From Gammaproteobacteria bacterium (GTDB lineage: Bacteria; Pseudomonadota; Gammaproteobacteria; Nitrococcales; Nitrococcaceae): 64,000 nucleotides of DNA. Each line of letters begins with the position of its first letter. Within the stretch, counting starts at the first letter, position 1. This document shows positions 38,003 through 50,969 of this stretch, in pieces. The notes under the pieces were generated by a model. The model was not told the DNA's origin, ran no database searches, and was given only the letters and a program-made list of their open reading frames with translations. The stretch is from the NCBI GenBank assembly GCA_030433275.1, contig JAUILK010000011.1, positions 17,596 through 81,595 of the forward strand. Direction: 5' to 3'. The position numbers were made by a program, and so were the translations under genes.

Positions 38003-40111
38003 ATGAACCACGCGCATCGTGATCTGCTGGTGGAACTGGGTACCGAGGAGCTACCCCCAAAGGGGTTGCGCCGCTTGATGGAGTCATTTGAAAGCCAAAT
38101 CATCGCCGGATTGAATCAGGCGGAGCTACCCCACGCCGAACACCGCTGCTTCGCCACCCCACGCCGTTTGGCCGTATTGGTACGCTGCGTCGCGCTGCAG
38201 CAACCAGCCCGCCAAATCGAACGCAAAGGCCCGGCTTGGTCAGTAGCCTACGACACTGCCGGTCAACCGACCCAGGCCGCGCTCGGCTTCGCCCGTTCCT
38301 GCGGTGTCGAAATCGAACAACTCTGCCGGCTGGAGACCGCAAAAGGGGTGTGGCTCGGCTATCGCGGCACCGAATCCGGCCGCACAACGGCGGAACTCCT
38401 CCCCAAAATAATAGCCCAAGCGCTTACGCGCTTACCTATAGCAAAACGTATGCGCTGGGGTAAAAGCCAGGCCGAGTTCGTTCGACCTGTGCACTGGTTG
38501 GTATTGATGCTCGGTGAGGAGGTCGTGCCAGCCACACTCTTAGACACCGCCAGCGGCAATACCAGCCGTGGCCATCGCATTCATCACCCACAACCGATCC
38601 CGCTACGGAATCCGCTCGAATACAGCGATCGATTGCGCGAGAAAGGCTGCGTCATCGCCGATTTCGAGGCGCGTCGTGAGCGGATCCTAAGCCAGGTCAC
38701 GCAATGTGCCAAGGCACTCGGCGCACAAGCACTATGGGACGATGCCCTGCTCGATGAGGTTACGGCATTAGTGGAGTGGCCGGTCGCATTAGCAGGCAGC
38801 TTCGATGAGACCTTTCTAAGGGTACCTGCAGAGGCGCTCATCTCCAGCATGCAAGGCCACCAGAAATATTTTCCCTTGCGGAGCAAGTCCGACGCGGGTT
38901 TGCTGGCACGCTTCATTACGGTGGCCAACCTAAAAAGCCAGGATCCGGCCCAGGTAATTGCCGGTAATGAACGGGTTATTCGGCCACGATTAGCCGATGC
39001 AGCTTTTTTCTGGGACCAAGATCGTCGGCGCTCGCTGGCTGAACGCATCCCACAGCTCAAGAATGTTTTGTTTCAAAAACAATTGGGCTCTTTGTTTGAT
39101 AAGTCTGCCCGCGTCGCTGCGCTTGGACGGCATTTTGCCGACGACTTCAGCGTCGTGGGCGACCAGATCGAGCGGGCGGCATGGCTTTCCAAAACCGACT
39201 TGCTCACTGATATGGTCGGCGAGTTCCCGGAACTACAAGGCGTGATGGGCCGCTATTATGCCGTGCATGATGGTGAGGACGAGGCGATCGCGCACGCCCT
39301 CGACGAGGCTTATCGGCCACGATTTGCAGGGGATGCAATCGCCCCAAGCTCGCTTGGACAACTGTTGGCGATAACAGAACGTGCCGACACACTGATCGGT
39401 ATATTCGCTCTGGGAAAAGCCCCTACTGGAGCAAAAGACCCGTTCGCGCTTCGTCGCGCGGCACTCGGCTTATTGAGAACTTGCATAGAAGGACAGCGCT
39501 CGATCGATCTTGAGGCACTCTTTCGCTTGGCCGCCGAACTGATGCCTACCGAGATTCATGCAACGCGCCAAATACAGCCCGTACTGCAGTTTTGCCTGGA
39601 GCGCCTGCGCGGCCTCTACCTCGAGCGCAACCACCCCGGAGAACTGTTCGAGGCGGTACGCGCGCTAACCCAGCAAAAACGCCTGATCGTCGACCCGTGG
39701 GATTTCCACCGCCGTGTCATGGCCTGCGCCGAGTTCGTACAATTGCCGGAGGCCACTAGCCTGGCGGCATCGAACAAACGCATCCATAATATTCTGCGCC
39801 ACGCTGATGCGAGCGATCAGCCGTTCCCACCGGTCGACCCAGAGCACCTTGAGTATCCGGAGGAGCGGCAACTTTATGAGGCAGTCAATGCACTCGCCAC
39901 CGAAGTCGAAAATCGGGTAAATACCGGAGAATACACTGCGGCGCTTCGGCATCTCGCTATACTGCGCGAACCGATCGACCGTTTCTTCGATGCGGTTTTG
40001 GTCATGGCCGATGAGCCGCGCGTACGGACCAATCGGCTTGCCTTGCTTACCTGTGTCTCAGAACTTTTTCTCAGCGTTGCGGATGTGGGTTGGCTGCCCA
40101 CTGGAGAATGA
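38003..40111 (+). CDS. glyS: Glycyl-tRNA synthetase beta subunit
   Basis: The 702-residue beta subunit binds tRNA. It starts with LLVELGTEELPPKGL, has MRWGKSQAEFVRPVHWLV, and an HD-type and DALR-like anticodon-binding C-terminus. Adjacent to glyQ; gmhB starts 4 bp after its stop, so glyQ-glyS-gmhB-plsC form one operon as in pseudomonads. Confidence 0.98.
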   Translation: MNHAHRDLLVELGTEELPPKGLRRLMESFESQIIAGLNQAELPHAEHRCFATPRRLAVLVRCVALQQPARQIERKGPAWSVAYDTAGQPTQAALGFARSCGVEIEQLCRLETAKGVWLGYRGTESGRTTAELLPKIIAQALTRLPIAKRMRWGKSQAEFVRPVHWLVLMLGEEVVPATLLDTASGNTSRGHRIHHPQPIPLRNPLEYSDRLREKGCVIADFEARRERILSQVTQCAKALGAQALWDDALLDEVTALVEWPVALAGSFDETFLRVPAEALISSMQGHQKYFPLRSKSDAGLLARFITVANLKSQDPAQVIAGNERVIRPRLADAAFFWDQDRRRSLAERIPQLKNVLFQKQLGSLFDKSARVAALGRHFADDFSVVGDQIERAAWLSKTDLLTDMVGEFPELQGVMGRYYAVHDGEDEAIAHALDEAYRPRFAGDAIAPSSLGQLLAITERADTLIGIFALGKAPTGAKDPFALRRAALGLLRTCIEGQRSIDLEALFRLAAELMPTEIHATRQIQPVLQFCLERLRGLYLERNHPGELFEAVRALTQQKRLIVDPWDFHRRVMACAEFVQLPEATSLAASNKRIHNILRHADASDQPFPPVDPEHLEYPEERQLYEAVNALATEVENRVNTGEYTAALRHLAILREPIDRFFDAVLVMADEPRVRTNRLALLTCVSELFLSVADVGWLPTGE

Positions 40112-40115
40112 ATCC

Positions 40116-40661
40116 ATGGCGCGGCAGCTAATCGTCCTTGATCGGGACGGGGTAATCAACTGGGACTCGGAAGCTTATATCAAAAGCCCTGCAGAATGGC
40201 GTCCCCTCCCCGGTAGCCTTACCGCGATCGCCCGGTTATCGGCAGCGGGATACGCGGTGGTGATATGCACCAATCAATCCGGCCTCGCACGCGGTTTGTT
40301 CTCATTGCATGATCTAAGTGCGATCCACGCACACATGGATCGTGCCGTTCGCGCGGCCGGTGGTCGGCTAACCGCCATTTTCGTCTGCCCGCACGGCCCA
40401 ACCGATGGATGCCCGTGCCGCAAGCCGCTTGCGGGGTTATTACGGGGTGTCGAACAATACTTCGGAATATCTCTGCGCGGCCAACCGGTCGTAGGAGACA
40501 GCGCCCGCGATCTTGAGGCCGCCCAGCGAGTCGGAGCTCGCACCATTTTGGTGCGTACCGGCAATGGTGAGCGCACATTGACAAACAAAATAGCCAAGCC
40601 ATCTGAAGTTTACCCAAACCTTGCCGCACTCACCGAGTGCTTACTCAAGGAGACCCGATAG
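40116..40661 (+). CDS. gmhB: D-glycero-beta-D-manno-heptose-1,7-bisphosphate 7-phosphatase
   Basis: A HAD-family phosphatase of the lipopolysaccharide heptose pathway. The 181-residue protein has nucleophile and acid Asp9/Asp11 in VLDRDGVIN, CTNQSGLARG, the zinc loop CPHGPTDGCPCRKP and VGDSARDLEAA. The ATG at 40116 gives the family length; the open frame upstream overlaps glyS and is not family-like. Confidence 0.94.
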   Translation: MARQLIVLDRDGVINWDSEAYIKSPAEWRPLPGSLTAIARLSAAGYAVVICTNQSGLARGLFSLHDLSAIHAHMDRAVRAAGGRLTAIFVCPHGPTDGCPCRKPLAGLLRGVEQYFGISLRGQPVVGDSARDLEAAQRVGARTILVRTGNGERTLTNKIAKPSEVYPNLAALTECLLKETR

Positions 40662-40664
40662 GCG

Positions 40665-41429
40665 ATGACCAGCCACTACACGCGCTCTGTGCAGGGCAGC
40701 CTGATCCGAGGGGTTATCTTTCATATCGGCCTGGGGCTATCCGTAGGTCTTTGGGGAATTCCCAGCCTGCTCAGTTTCCCCCTTCCTTACCGCGCCCGCT
40801 ACTGGATCATTAGCCGTTGGAGCCTATGGGCCATCTGGTGGCTGCGAATCACCAATGGGGTTCGCTGGGAGGTAGAGGGATTAGAGAATATTCCCGCCCA
40901 AGCCGGCATAGTCATGTCCAAACATCAATCAACCTGGGAAACGCTTGCCTTGCAAGGCTGGTTCCAACCCCAAACTTGGGTTCTCAAACGTGAACTTATG
41001 TGGCTGCCAGTTTTCGGATGGTCACTTTCCCTTCTTCGACCCATAGCGATCAACCGCCATGCCGGTCGCTCGGCCATACGGCAAATCATCAAACAAGGCC
41101 GAGCCAGATTGGCCGCAGGTAGCTGGGTGGTCGTATTCCCAGAGGGCACACGGATCCCTGCCGGCGATAAGGGCCGTTATCGTTTGGGCGGTGCCGTGTT
41201 GGCCTGTGCCACCGGAGCCAAAGTCGTGCCCGTTGCGCACAACGCCGGCGAATTCTGGCCCAAACACGGTTGGCGGAAACGCCCGGGTTGTATCCGGGTG
41301 CGCATCGGCGAGCCGATTGAAACCCGCGACCTACAACCGGAACAGCTAATGGCCCAAGTTGAAACTTGGATCGAAGGGCAGATGCCTACTTTATCGCAAC
41401 AACGCACCCTTCGGGTTGAAACAGCTTAG
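40665..41429 (+). CDS. plsC: 1-acyl-sn-glycerol-3-phosphate acyltransferase (lysophospholipid acyltransferase)
   Basis: A 254-residue membrane acyltransferase: N-terminal hydrophobic segment (about 13-35), motif I as KHQSTWE, motif FPEGTR and a Pro-containing block PVAHNAGEFWP. Motif I is H-x4-E rather than the usual H-x4-D. Acylates lysophosphatidic acid in phospholipid synthesis, or a related lysolipid. Last gene of the glyQS-gmhB operon, convergent with gyrB. Confidence 0.9.
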   Translation: MTSHYTRSVQGSLIRGVIFHIGLGLSVGLWGIPSLLSFPLPYRARYWIISRWSLWAIWWLRITNGVRWEVEGLENIPAQAGIVMSKHQSTWETLALQGWFQPQTWVLKRELMWLPVFGWSLSLLRPIAINRHAGRSAIRQIIKQGRARLAAGSWVVVFPEGTRIPAGDKGRYRLGGAVLACATGAKVVPVAHNAGEFWPKHGWRKRPGCIRVRIGEPIETRDLQPEQLMAQVETWIEGQMPTLSQQRTLRVETA

Positions 41430-41476
41430 CAGGCCATAGCCATATATCGCCCTTTCGGACGGCCGCCCTGTTTGGC

Positions 41477-44997
<3,521 letters not shown>

Positions 44998-45084
44998 CGG
45001 TGTTTGGTTTATTCCAATAGTCAATATGATGTTATTGATCCAGCACTTGCTTAACAGGCCGTGCTAATCGCACGGTTATACCCA

Positions 45085-46185
45085 TTACAGCCTTAACGGC
45101 ATCACCACATATTGGCAGTTGTCATCACCAGTTCCACGCAATAAAGCACTGCTGTTGGCGTCGGTTAGGAAGATCTCTACGGTTGAGTCCTCAATCGCGG
45201 CAAGCGCATCCAGCAAGTAACTTGCATTGAAGCCGATTTCGAAGGCTTCTCCGTCGTAGACCACGGCAAGTTCCTCTTCGGCTTCTTCTTGATTTGGGTT
45301 ATTGGAGCAAATGCGTAAGTACTTGCCGCCGAGAATAAAACGGACTCCATGCAATTGCTCATTGGAGAGAATGGCAGCTCGGATCAAGGCTTGTCGAATG
45401 GCCTGGCGTTCGACCTGCACGCAACCACCGCTTCGTTTCGGGATTACTCGCTGATAACTTGGAAACCGGCCGTCGATGAGTTTGGTCGTAAAACGAACGT
45501 CCGACCATGTGGCGCGGATGTGATTATCACCGAGCTCGAGCTGCAGCGCCTCGTCGCTATTGGTTAAAAGCCGTAATAATTCCTGTATGCCTTTACGCGG
45601 CACAATAACCTGTTTCGTCTCCGTCAGTGGAAGCTCCGTTACCATCTCGGCAAGCGCGAGCCGATGCCCGTCAGTGGCAACGGCGCGCAAACAATACGGC
45701 TCAAGCTCTAACAAAAGCCCGTTAAGATAATAGCGAACATCCTGCAAGGCCATAGCAAAGCTGGTGCGATCAATGAGCCAGTGCAGATGCGCTTGTGTGA
45801 GCTCCAGATTTTGGGTTTGCCCTGTTTCTTCAATTGTCGGGAAGTCGTTGGTCGGAAGCGTGGCGAGCGAAAATCGGCTGTGGGGGAGCTGTAGTGCGAT
45901 GTGATTGTCGCTCAAACTGACATGGATACTGGAGTTCTCCGGTAGATTACGGACAATATCCAGGAGCTTTCGTGCCGGTAGTGTTGTTTCTCCCGCTTGC
46001 GTGAGCTTGGCCTGGACGTGGGTTTGAATCCCGACCTCCAAGTCAGTCGCCGTAAGCGAGAGTCTTTGATCTCGTGCCTCAAGCAGTATGTTTGCCAGTA
46101 TCGGTAAGGTTTGGCGACGTTCTACAACGCCGATAATGGATTGTAGCGCTTTGAGTAAGGCGGTTCTCTCGACGTCGAACTCCAT
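45085..46185 (-). CDS. dnaN: DNA polymerase III beta subunit (sliding clamp)
   Basis: The ring-shaped processivity factor of the replicase. The 366-residue protein starts MEFDVERTALLKALQSI and ends in the conserved DDNCQYVVMPLRL. Three similar domains are discernible. The ATG at 46185 is preferred to 46197 by comparison with the family. Between dnaA and recF as usual. Confidence 0.97.
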   Translation of the reverse strand: MEFDVERTALLKALQSIIGVVERRQTLPILANILLEARDQRLSLTATDLEVGIQTHVQAKLTQAGETTLPARKLLDIVRNLPENSSIHVSLSDNHIALQLPHSRFSLATLPTNDFPTIEETGQTQNLELTQAHLHWLIDRTSFAMALQDVRYYLNGLLLELEPYCLRAVATDGHRLALAEMVTELPLTETKQVIVPRKGIQELLRLLTNSDEALQLELGDNHIRATWSDVRFTTKLIDGRFPSYQRVIPKRSGGCVQVERQAIRQALIRAAILSNEQLHGVRFILGGKYLRICSNNPNQEEAEEELAVVYDGEAFEIGFNASYLLDALAAIEDSTVEIFLTDANSSALLRGTGDDNCQYVVMPLRL

Positions 46186-46404
46186 GGCAGCATCCAATTA
46201 AATATTAATGTGAATAAATATCTTTTTGTGATTATTAGTCATGGACCAATATTGGGATAACTCAGATTTTGATATCTATTTTAATGGCTTAGCTCAAAAA
46301 TCTGATGGGGAAAACCCGCGGATGTCCTGTGTTTATGAGGAGGATATCCTGTGGATAAAATCTAAATTTTGGAATCTTTCTGAGTAATACACAGGTTATC
46401 CACA
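46186..46404. other. oriC: Candidate oriC in the dnaA-dnaN intergenic region
   Basis: The 219 bp between dnaN and dnaA are AT-rich compared with their surroundings, especially 46197-46235. Perfect DnaA boxes TTATCCACA occur at 46396-46404 (plus strand) and 46350-46358 (minus strand), with a weaker box TTATCCCAA at 46252-46260 (minus). This combination of AT-rich element and DnaA boxes beside dnaA is typical of an origin. The dnaA-rpmH gap has no perfect box and is less AT-rich, so I prefer this site. The dnaN promoter must also lie here. Confidence 0.65.
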
Positions 46405-47706
46405 TCATGCTGAGAGTGTTCTCAACAGGTTGTTATAATCCTCGGCCAAACGCGCATCCGCCTCCATGAGTTCTGTAACCTTGCGGCAGGCATGCAGCAC
46501 TGTGGTGTGATCACGTCCGCCGAAGGCTTTGCCGATCTCGGGTAGACTATGGCTTGTCAGGGCTTTGGCAAGCGCCATAGCGATTTGTCGCGGGCGTGTA
46601 ATGGAGCGACTGCGTCGTTTGGATAGCAAATCGGTCAACCGGATCTTGTAATACTCGGCAACGGTTCTCTGGATGTTTTCAATGGTCACGAGCTTATCGT
46701 GGAGGGCAAGGAGGTCGCGCAGCGCTCCTTTGGTGAACTCGACCGTGATTCGCTCACCGGTAAAATATGAGTTCGCGATGACCCTGCGTAATGCCCCCTC
46801 AAGTTCGCGAACGTTCGAACGGATACGTTTGGCGATAAAAAAAGCCACTTCATGAGGCAACTCAATGCCCTCGATATTGGCCTTGGTCATTAAAATGGCA
46901 GCCCGCGTTTCCAACTCGGGGGGTTCGATAGCGACCGTCAAACCCCAACCGAAACGCGATTTCAACCGTTCCTCCAGCCCCTGCACTTCCTTCGGGTAGC
47001 GGTCACAGGACATAACGACCTGCTGCTGGCCTTCCAGCAACGCGTTAAAGGTATGGAAAAATTCCTCCTGGGACCGCTCTTTGCCGGCAAAAAATTGAAT
47101 ATCGTCGATAAGTAGGGCGCTGACGCCGCGATAGTAGCGTTTGAATTCATTGATTGCGTTATGCTGCAACGCCTTGACCATATCGCCGACGAACCGTTCG
47201 GAGTGCAGATAAAGCACCTCGGCACCTGGTAAGCGCTGCAATAGCGCGTTACCGATAGCATGCATCAGGTGGGTTTTGCCGAGCCCAACGCCGCCATAGA
47301 TGAACAGCGGATTGTAAGCCCCGCCTGGGTTTTCAACCAACTGGCTGCTGGCTGCACGGGCCAATTGATTGGATTTCCCCTCGACGAAGGTGTCGAAGGT
47401 AAAATTTGGGTTGAGCAGGCTAGAAGACGGATGGACTGTCGTCGCGCGCGTCGTCGGTGCCAAGTTGGTTCCGATCTCAAGCTTCAGCTTGGGTGGGCAA
47501 TCCGGGCATTGCCCGACCAGCAGCTCCTGGATCCGGTCGGCGAAATGATCGCGTACCCAGTCGAGCACGAAGCGATTGGGGGCCAGTAGGCGCAGCAGTT
47601 TGCCATCCTCCTGGGCTTGCAGCGGCCGTATCCAGGTGTTGAGCTGTTGGTCCGAGACCTCCCGTTCCAGGCGGCGTAGACATCCCTTCCACAGCGAATT
47701 GGCCAC
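46405..47706 (-). CDS. dnaA: Chromosomal replication initiator DnaA
   Basis: The 433-residue initiator has domain I (about 1-80, WIRPLQAQ), a short linker, the AAA+ domain with Walker [10 protein letters not shown] and [13 protein letters not shown], and the C-terminal DnaA-box-binding signature [18 protein letters not shown] start with AGAGG upstream. A perfect DnaA box touches its stop codon. Confidence 0.97.
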   Translation of the reverse strand: MANSLWKGCLRRLEREVSDQQLNTWIRPLQAQEDGKLLRLLAPNRFVLDWVRDHFADRIQELLVGQCPDCPPKLKLEIGTNLAPTTRATTVHPSSSLLNPNFTFDTFVEGKSNQLARAASSQLVENPGGAYNPLFIYGGVGLGKTHLMHAIGNALLQRLPGAEVLYLHSERFVGDMVKALQHNAINEFKRYYRGVSALLIDDIQFFAGKERSQEEFFHTFNALLEGQQQVVMSCDRYPKEVQGLEERLKSRFGWGLTVAIEPPELETRAAILMTKANIEGIELPHEVAFFIAKRIRSNVRELEGALRRVIANSYFTGERITVEFTKGALRDLLALHDKLVTIENIQRTVAEYYKIRLTDLLSKRRSRSITRPRQIAMALAKALTSHSLPEIGKAFGGRDHTTVLHACRKVTELMEADARLAEDYNNLLRTLSA

Positions 47707-47817
47707 GGACGATACCTCTTCGGTAACGATTAGGAGATGCTGACGGGATTTCGTTAGACCGAGGAGTCTATACCCTCGCGCGGTGCTAATCCACGGTCAC
47801 TTGTGTGCGGCGTAAAA

Positions 47818-47846
47818 TTGACAGTGACCCTGTTGCACAGTACAGT
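47818..47846 (+). promoter_or_regulatory. Sigma-70 promoter of rpmH
   Basis: TTGACA (-35) and TACAGT (-10) are separated by 17 bp and lie about 42 bp before the rpmH ATG. The -35 is perfect and the -10 matches four of six positions. Confidence 0.65.
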
Positions 47847-47887
47847 TCCCGCCTTGATTTTACTGGCCTGCAGGACGAAATATCGCC

Positions 47888-48022
47888 ATGAAGAGGACGT
47901 TTCAGCCGAGTGTGATTCGACGTAAGCGCACCCACGGTTTTCGGGCGCGGATGGCGACCAAGGCCGGTCGGCAAGTGCTGGCGCGGCGTCGCGCCAAAGG
48001 GCGGGCCCGCTTGATACCTTGA
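47888..48022 (+). CDS. rpmH: 50S ribosomal protein L34
   Basis: A 44-residue basic protein, [18 protein letters not shown] and so on, the exact family pattern. rnpA follows with or almost with overlap, and dnaA is divergent, the classic gammaproteobacterial arrangement. Confidence 0.97.
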   Translation: MKRTFQPSVIRRKRTHGFRARMATKAGRQVLARRRAKGRARLIP

Positions 48023-48036
48023 AGGACGAGCGACGG

Positions 48037-48387
48037 GTGCAACAGCAAGTCGGTGGTGGTTACCCACGCAGTTCGCGCTTGACGCGGCCTGCGGAGTACG
48101 CGCGGGTGTTTGCGGGCGCAAGGCGTGTGGCGGATCGTTATTTTACCGTTTTGGTGATCCGTAATGATCGCGGGCGCGCTCGACTCGGTGTTGCCGTATC
48201 CAAAAAAACGGCGCGTTCGGCAGTGGCTAGAAACCGTATAAAACGGCAGATTCGAGAAACATTCCGTCTTCACCAAGTGGAGGTTGGCAGCAACGACTTG
48301 GTCGTCATCGCCAAACCGCCCGCGCGCGCGATGCAGGGAGCCATATTGAATACTTCCCTGAGCCGGCTGTGGCAACGGGTAAGCTAA
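48037..48387 (+). CDS. rnpA: Ribonuclease P protein component
   Basis: Protein subunit of RNase P. Recognised by RLTRPAEYARVFAGA, LGVAVSKKTARSAVARNRIKR (the RNR motif) and DLVVIAKPPARA. I choose the GTG at 48037, which follows AAGGACGAG; a TTG at 48019, overlapping the rpmH stop, would add six residues. About 116 residues, normal for the family. Confidence 0.93.
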   Translation: MQQQVGGGYPRSSRLTRPAEYARVFAGARRVADRYFTVLVIRNDRGRARLGVAVSKKTARSAVARNRIKRQIRETFRLHQVEVGSNDLVVIAKPPARAMQGAILNTSLSRLWQRVS

Positions 48388-48389
48388 CG

Positions 48390-48617
48390 ATGAAAACGCT
48401 CCTAATTGGCTTGATACGGTCCTATCAATGGTTGATCAGCCCGCTGGTCGGGTCCTGCTGCCGGTATTATCCAAGTTGTTCCCAGTACGCCATCGAAGCG
48501 ATCCAAATGCATGGCGCAGCTCGTGGTGGCTACCTGTCTACATGTCGGCTATTGCGTTGTCAGCCGTGGCACACTGGCGGTGTTGATCCCGTTCCGCCCT
48601 CCGCTCCCAATGGATAA
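48390..48617 (+). CDS. yidD: Membrane protein insertion efficiency factor YidD
   Basis: A 75-residue protein, MKTLLIGLIRSYQWLISPLVG followed by the Cys-rich CCRYYPSCSQYAIEAI and the ending HTGGVDPVP. It starts 2 bp after the rnpA stop and precedes yidC by 6 bp, as in most bacteria. Confidence 0.94.
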   Translation: MKTLLIGLIRSYQWLISPLVGSCCRYYPSCSQYAIEAIQMHGAARGGYLSTCRLLRCQPWHTGGVDPVPPSAPNG

Positions 48618-48623
48618 TCCTTG

Positions 48624-50273
48624 ATGGAGAACCAAAGGCTCTTCCTCTTTCTCGCGCTCGGTGCCGTTTTGTTCCTGCTCTGGGATGCCTGGCAGCAGGA
48701 TTATGGGCCGCCTCCGCCGACCCCGGAAAGTACGGAACAAGTCCAAGTCAATGAGGCGCCTGATTCCGGTGGTGTGGCAGAGGATCTGCCTACCGATCAG
48801 CGCCAGCGAGCGAGTTTTGGGCAGGGTGCGCGTATCTCGGTTATGACGGATTTGTTTGATATCGAAATCAACACCGTTGGTGGCGGTATCGGTTCGGCTA
48901 AGTTGCTTGAGCACGCCAGTTCGACTGACAATCCGGCGCCTTTTGCTTTGTTGCGCGACCAAGGGAAACCACTGTTTTTGGTTCAAGCGGGGCTCAGGGC
49001 AAAAGAAGGTTCGGCACCGGATACGCAAGCTCGATTCCGAGCAAAGGAGAAAGTCTATCACCTCGCCGCCGGGGAGCAGCGGCTGGTAGTTCCGTTAATC
49101 TGGCATGGCCCGAACGGAATTACGGTCACGCGCCGTTACATTTTTCAGCGCGGCAAATACGCCATCGATATAGAGCAGGATGTGCATAACGCGGGTGCCA
49201 CGCCGTGGTCTGCTTACCAATACACGCAGTTGCTCAGGGGCGAGCAAAGCAAAACGAGCGGACTTGCTGGGCAGGTGGCCTACATCGGCGGGGCAATCTA
49301 TAGCCCGGAGGAGAAATACCAGAAAATCTCCTTCGATGATATGCGAGACCAGGCGCTTGATCGAACCGTTCAAAACGGTTGGGCTGCCATGGTGCAGCAT
49401 TATTTTCTAGCTGCGATGGTGCCCCCGGAAGGGGCGACAGAACGATTCTACAGTCGTGTTATCGGTGACGATCTGTTCAGCTTGGGGATGAGTTCGCCAT
49501 GGCAAACGATCCAACCGGGGCAAAGCGGTACATTCTACAGTCAGCTTTATCTCGGCCCTAAGGATCAAGATCGACTGGCGAGCGTGGCCTCTGGTCTTGA
49601 GCTGACGGTGGATTACGGTATTTTTACTATTATCGCCAAACCGATGTTCGTGGTCTTGTCCTGGTTCCACGCCGTCGCGGGCAATTGGGGCTGGGCGATT
49701 GTTTTTCTGACGGTACTGATCAAAGCGGTCTTCTTTAAGCTTTCGGAGACAAGTTATCGTTCCATGGCGCGCATGCGCAAGTTGCAGCCGCGTATGCAGC
49801 AGCTCAAGGAGCAGTTTGGCGATGATCGCCAGCGCATGAACCAGGAGTTGATGACGCTTTACAAACGGGAAAAGGTAAATCCGTTGGGCGGGTGTCTGCC
49901 CATCCTGATTCAGATCCCGGTATTCATTGCGCTGTATTGGGTGCTGTTGGAGAGCGTGGAGCTACGCCAGGCACCTTTCATATTGTGGCTGCATGATCTG
50001 TCCGCGCCGGATCCTTACTATGTTTTGCCGATCATTATGGGGCTGACTATGTTGGCTCAGCAGCGTCTTAATCCAGCGCCAATGGATCCGATTCAACAAA
50101 AGGTTATGTTGTTTATGCCGGTGGTGTTTACCGGTTTCTTCCTTTTTTTCCCGGCCGGACTCGTACTCTATTACACGGTAAATAACTCCTTGTCTATTCT
50201 GCAGCAATGGCTGATCACGCGGCGCATCGAGCAGACCGAGAGCAAAGCGGTCGACGTAAAGAAGCTCGTGTGA
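48624..50273 (+). CDS. yidC: Membrane protein insertase YidC
   Basis: Inserts and folds inner-membrane proteins. The 549-residue protein has an N-terminal membrane anchor (about 5-20), a large periplasmic domain (about 60-340) and the conserved core with membrane segments, including KEQFGDDRQRMNQELMTLYKREKVNPLGGCLPIL (split here by function, hydrophilic hairpin then TM). ATG at 48624. Its stop overlaps the rsmG start; mnmE and mnmG, often found next, are missing. Confidence 0.96.
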   Translation: MENQRLFLFLALGAVLFLLWDAWQQDYGPPPPTPESTEQVQVNEAPDSGGVAEDLPTDQRQRASFGQGARISVMTDLFDIEINTVGGGIGSAKLLEHASSTDNPAPFALLRDQGKPLFLVQAGLRAKEGSAPDTQARFRAKEKVYHLAAGEQRLVVPLIWHGPNGITVTRRYIFQRGKYAIDIEQDVHNAGATPWSAYQYTQLLRGEQSKTSGLAGQVAYIGGAIYSPEEKYQKISFDDMRDQALDRTVQNGWAAMVQHYFLAAMVPPEGATERFYSRVIGDDLFSLGMSSPWQTIQPGQSGTFYSQLYLGPKDQDRLASVASGLELTVDYGIFTIIAKPMFVVLSWFHAVAGNWGWAIVFLTVLIKAVFFKLSETSYRSMARMRKLQPRMQQLKEQFGDDRQRMNQELMTLYKREKVNPLGGCLPILIQIPVFIALYWVLLESVELRQAPFILWLHDLSAPDPYYVLPIIMGLTMLAQQRLNPAPMDPIQQKVMLFMPVVFTGFFLFFPAGLVLYYTVNNSLSILQQWLITRRIEQTESKAVDVKKLV

Positions 50274-50950
50274 GCCCGTCGACCGGGGTTTTGTCCGAGG
50301 ATGGATCGGTCCGCCAGTGCTTGGCACAGGGAATCGCGCAAATTTTGCCGCAGGTTGGCACGGAGTTGATAGATTGGCAATTGCGCTATCTCGAGTTACT
50401 ACAGCGCTGGAACCGCATTTTTAATCTCACCGCAATTCGTGCACCGCTCGATATGGTCGTCCGCCACGTGCTGGACAGTCTTACCGTGCATCCGTATGTT
50501 AGAGGCGAGCGTGTGCTGGACGTGGGCTCGGGTGCCGGACTGCCCGGAATACCTTTGGCGCTTGCAAGCCCGGAGCGGAGTGTGGTGCTGCTCGACAGTA
50601 ACGGTAAAAAGATCCGGTTTTTGCGCCAGGCGGTGGTTGAGCTAGCACTCCCCAATGTATCGGTGGTCCAGGCTCGAGCCGAGCGTTTCCGGCCGGCGCG
50701 CCCATTCGACACGGTTATTGCCCGAGCTTTCGCTGATTTGCCGACTTTGTTGCGAATCGCACGGCCGTTGTTGGCACCTGCGGGGCGCGTGTTGGCGATG
50801 AAGGGGCGTGAACCGGGCGCTGAGCTGCTGCGCCTTGCTTCTGATGAGGATGTTGTATGGCGGTGTCATCGGCTCGCGGTGCCTGGTTTGGCGGCCGAGC
50901 GGTGTCTGGTCGTCCTTGAGCCGTCCCGTACCGCGAACTGGAGCATGTAA
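50270..50950 (+). CDS. rsmG: 16S rRNA (guanine-527 N7)-methyltransferase
   Basis: Methylates G527 of 16S rRNA with S-adenosylmethionine. About 226 residues with LQRWNRIFNLTAIR, RHVLDSL, the cofactor loop VLDVGSGAGLPGIPLAL and VIARAFADLPTLL. The GTG at 50270 overlaps the yidC stop by 3 bp, implying coupling. parA follows. Confidence 0.93.
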   Translation: MSPSTGVLSEDGSVRQCLAQGIAQILPQVGTELIDWQLRYLELLQRWNRIFNLTAIRAPLDMVVRHVLDSLTVHPYVRGERVLDVGSGAGLPGIPLALASPERSVVLLDSNGKKIRFLRQAVVELALPNVSVVQARAERFRPARPFDTVIARAFADLPTLLRIARPLLAPAGRVLAMKGREPGAELLRLASDEDVVWRCHRLAVPGLAAERCLVVLEPSRTANWSM

Positions 50951-50969
50951 ACGTAGGGTCAATGGACTA

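Noticed and set aside
47707..47887. oriC in the dnaA-rpmH gap
   Set aside because: No perfect DnaA box and lower AT content than the dnaA-dnaN gap.
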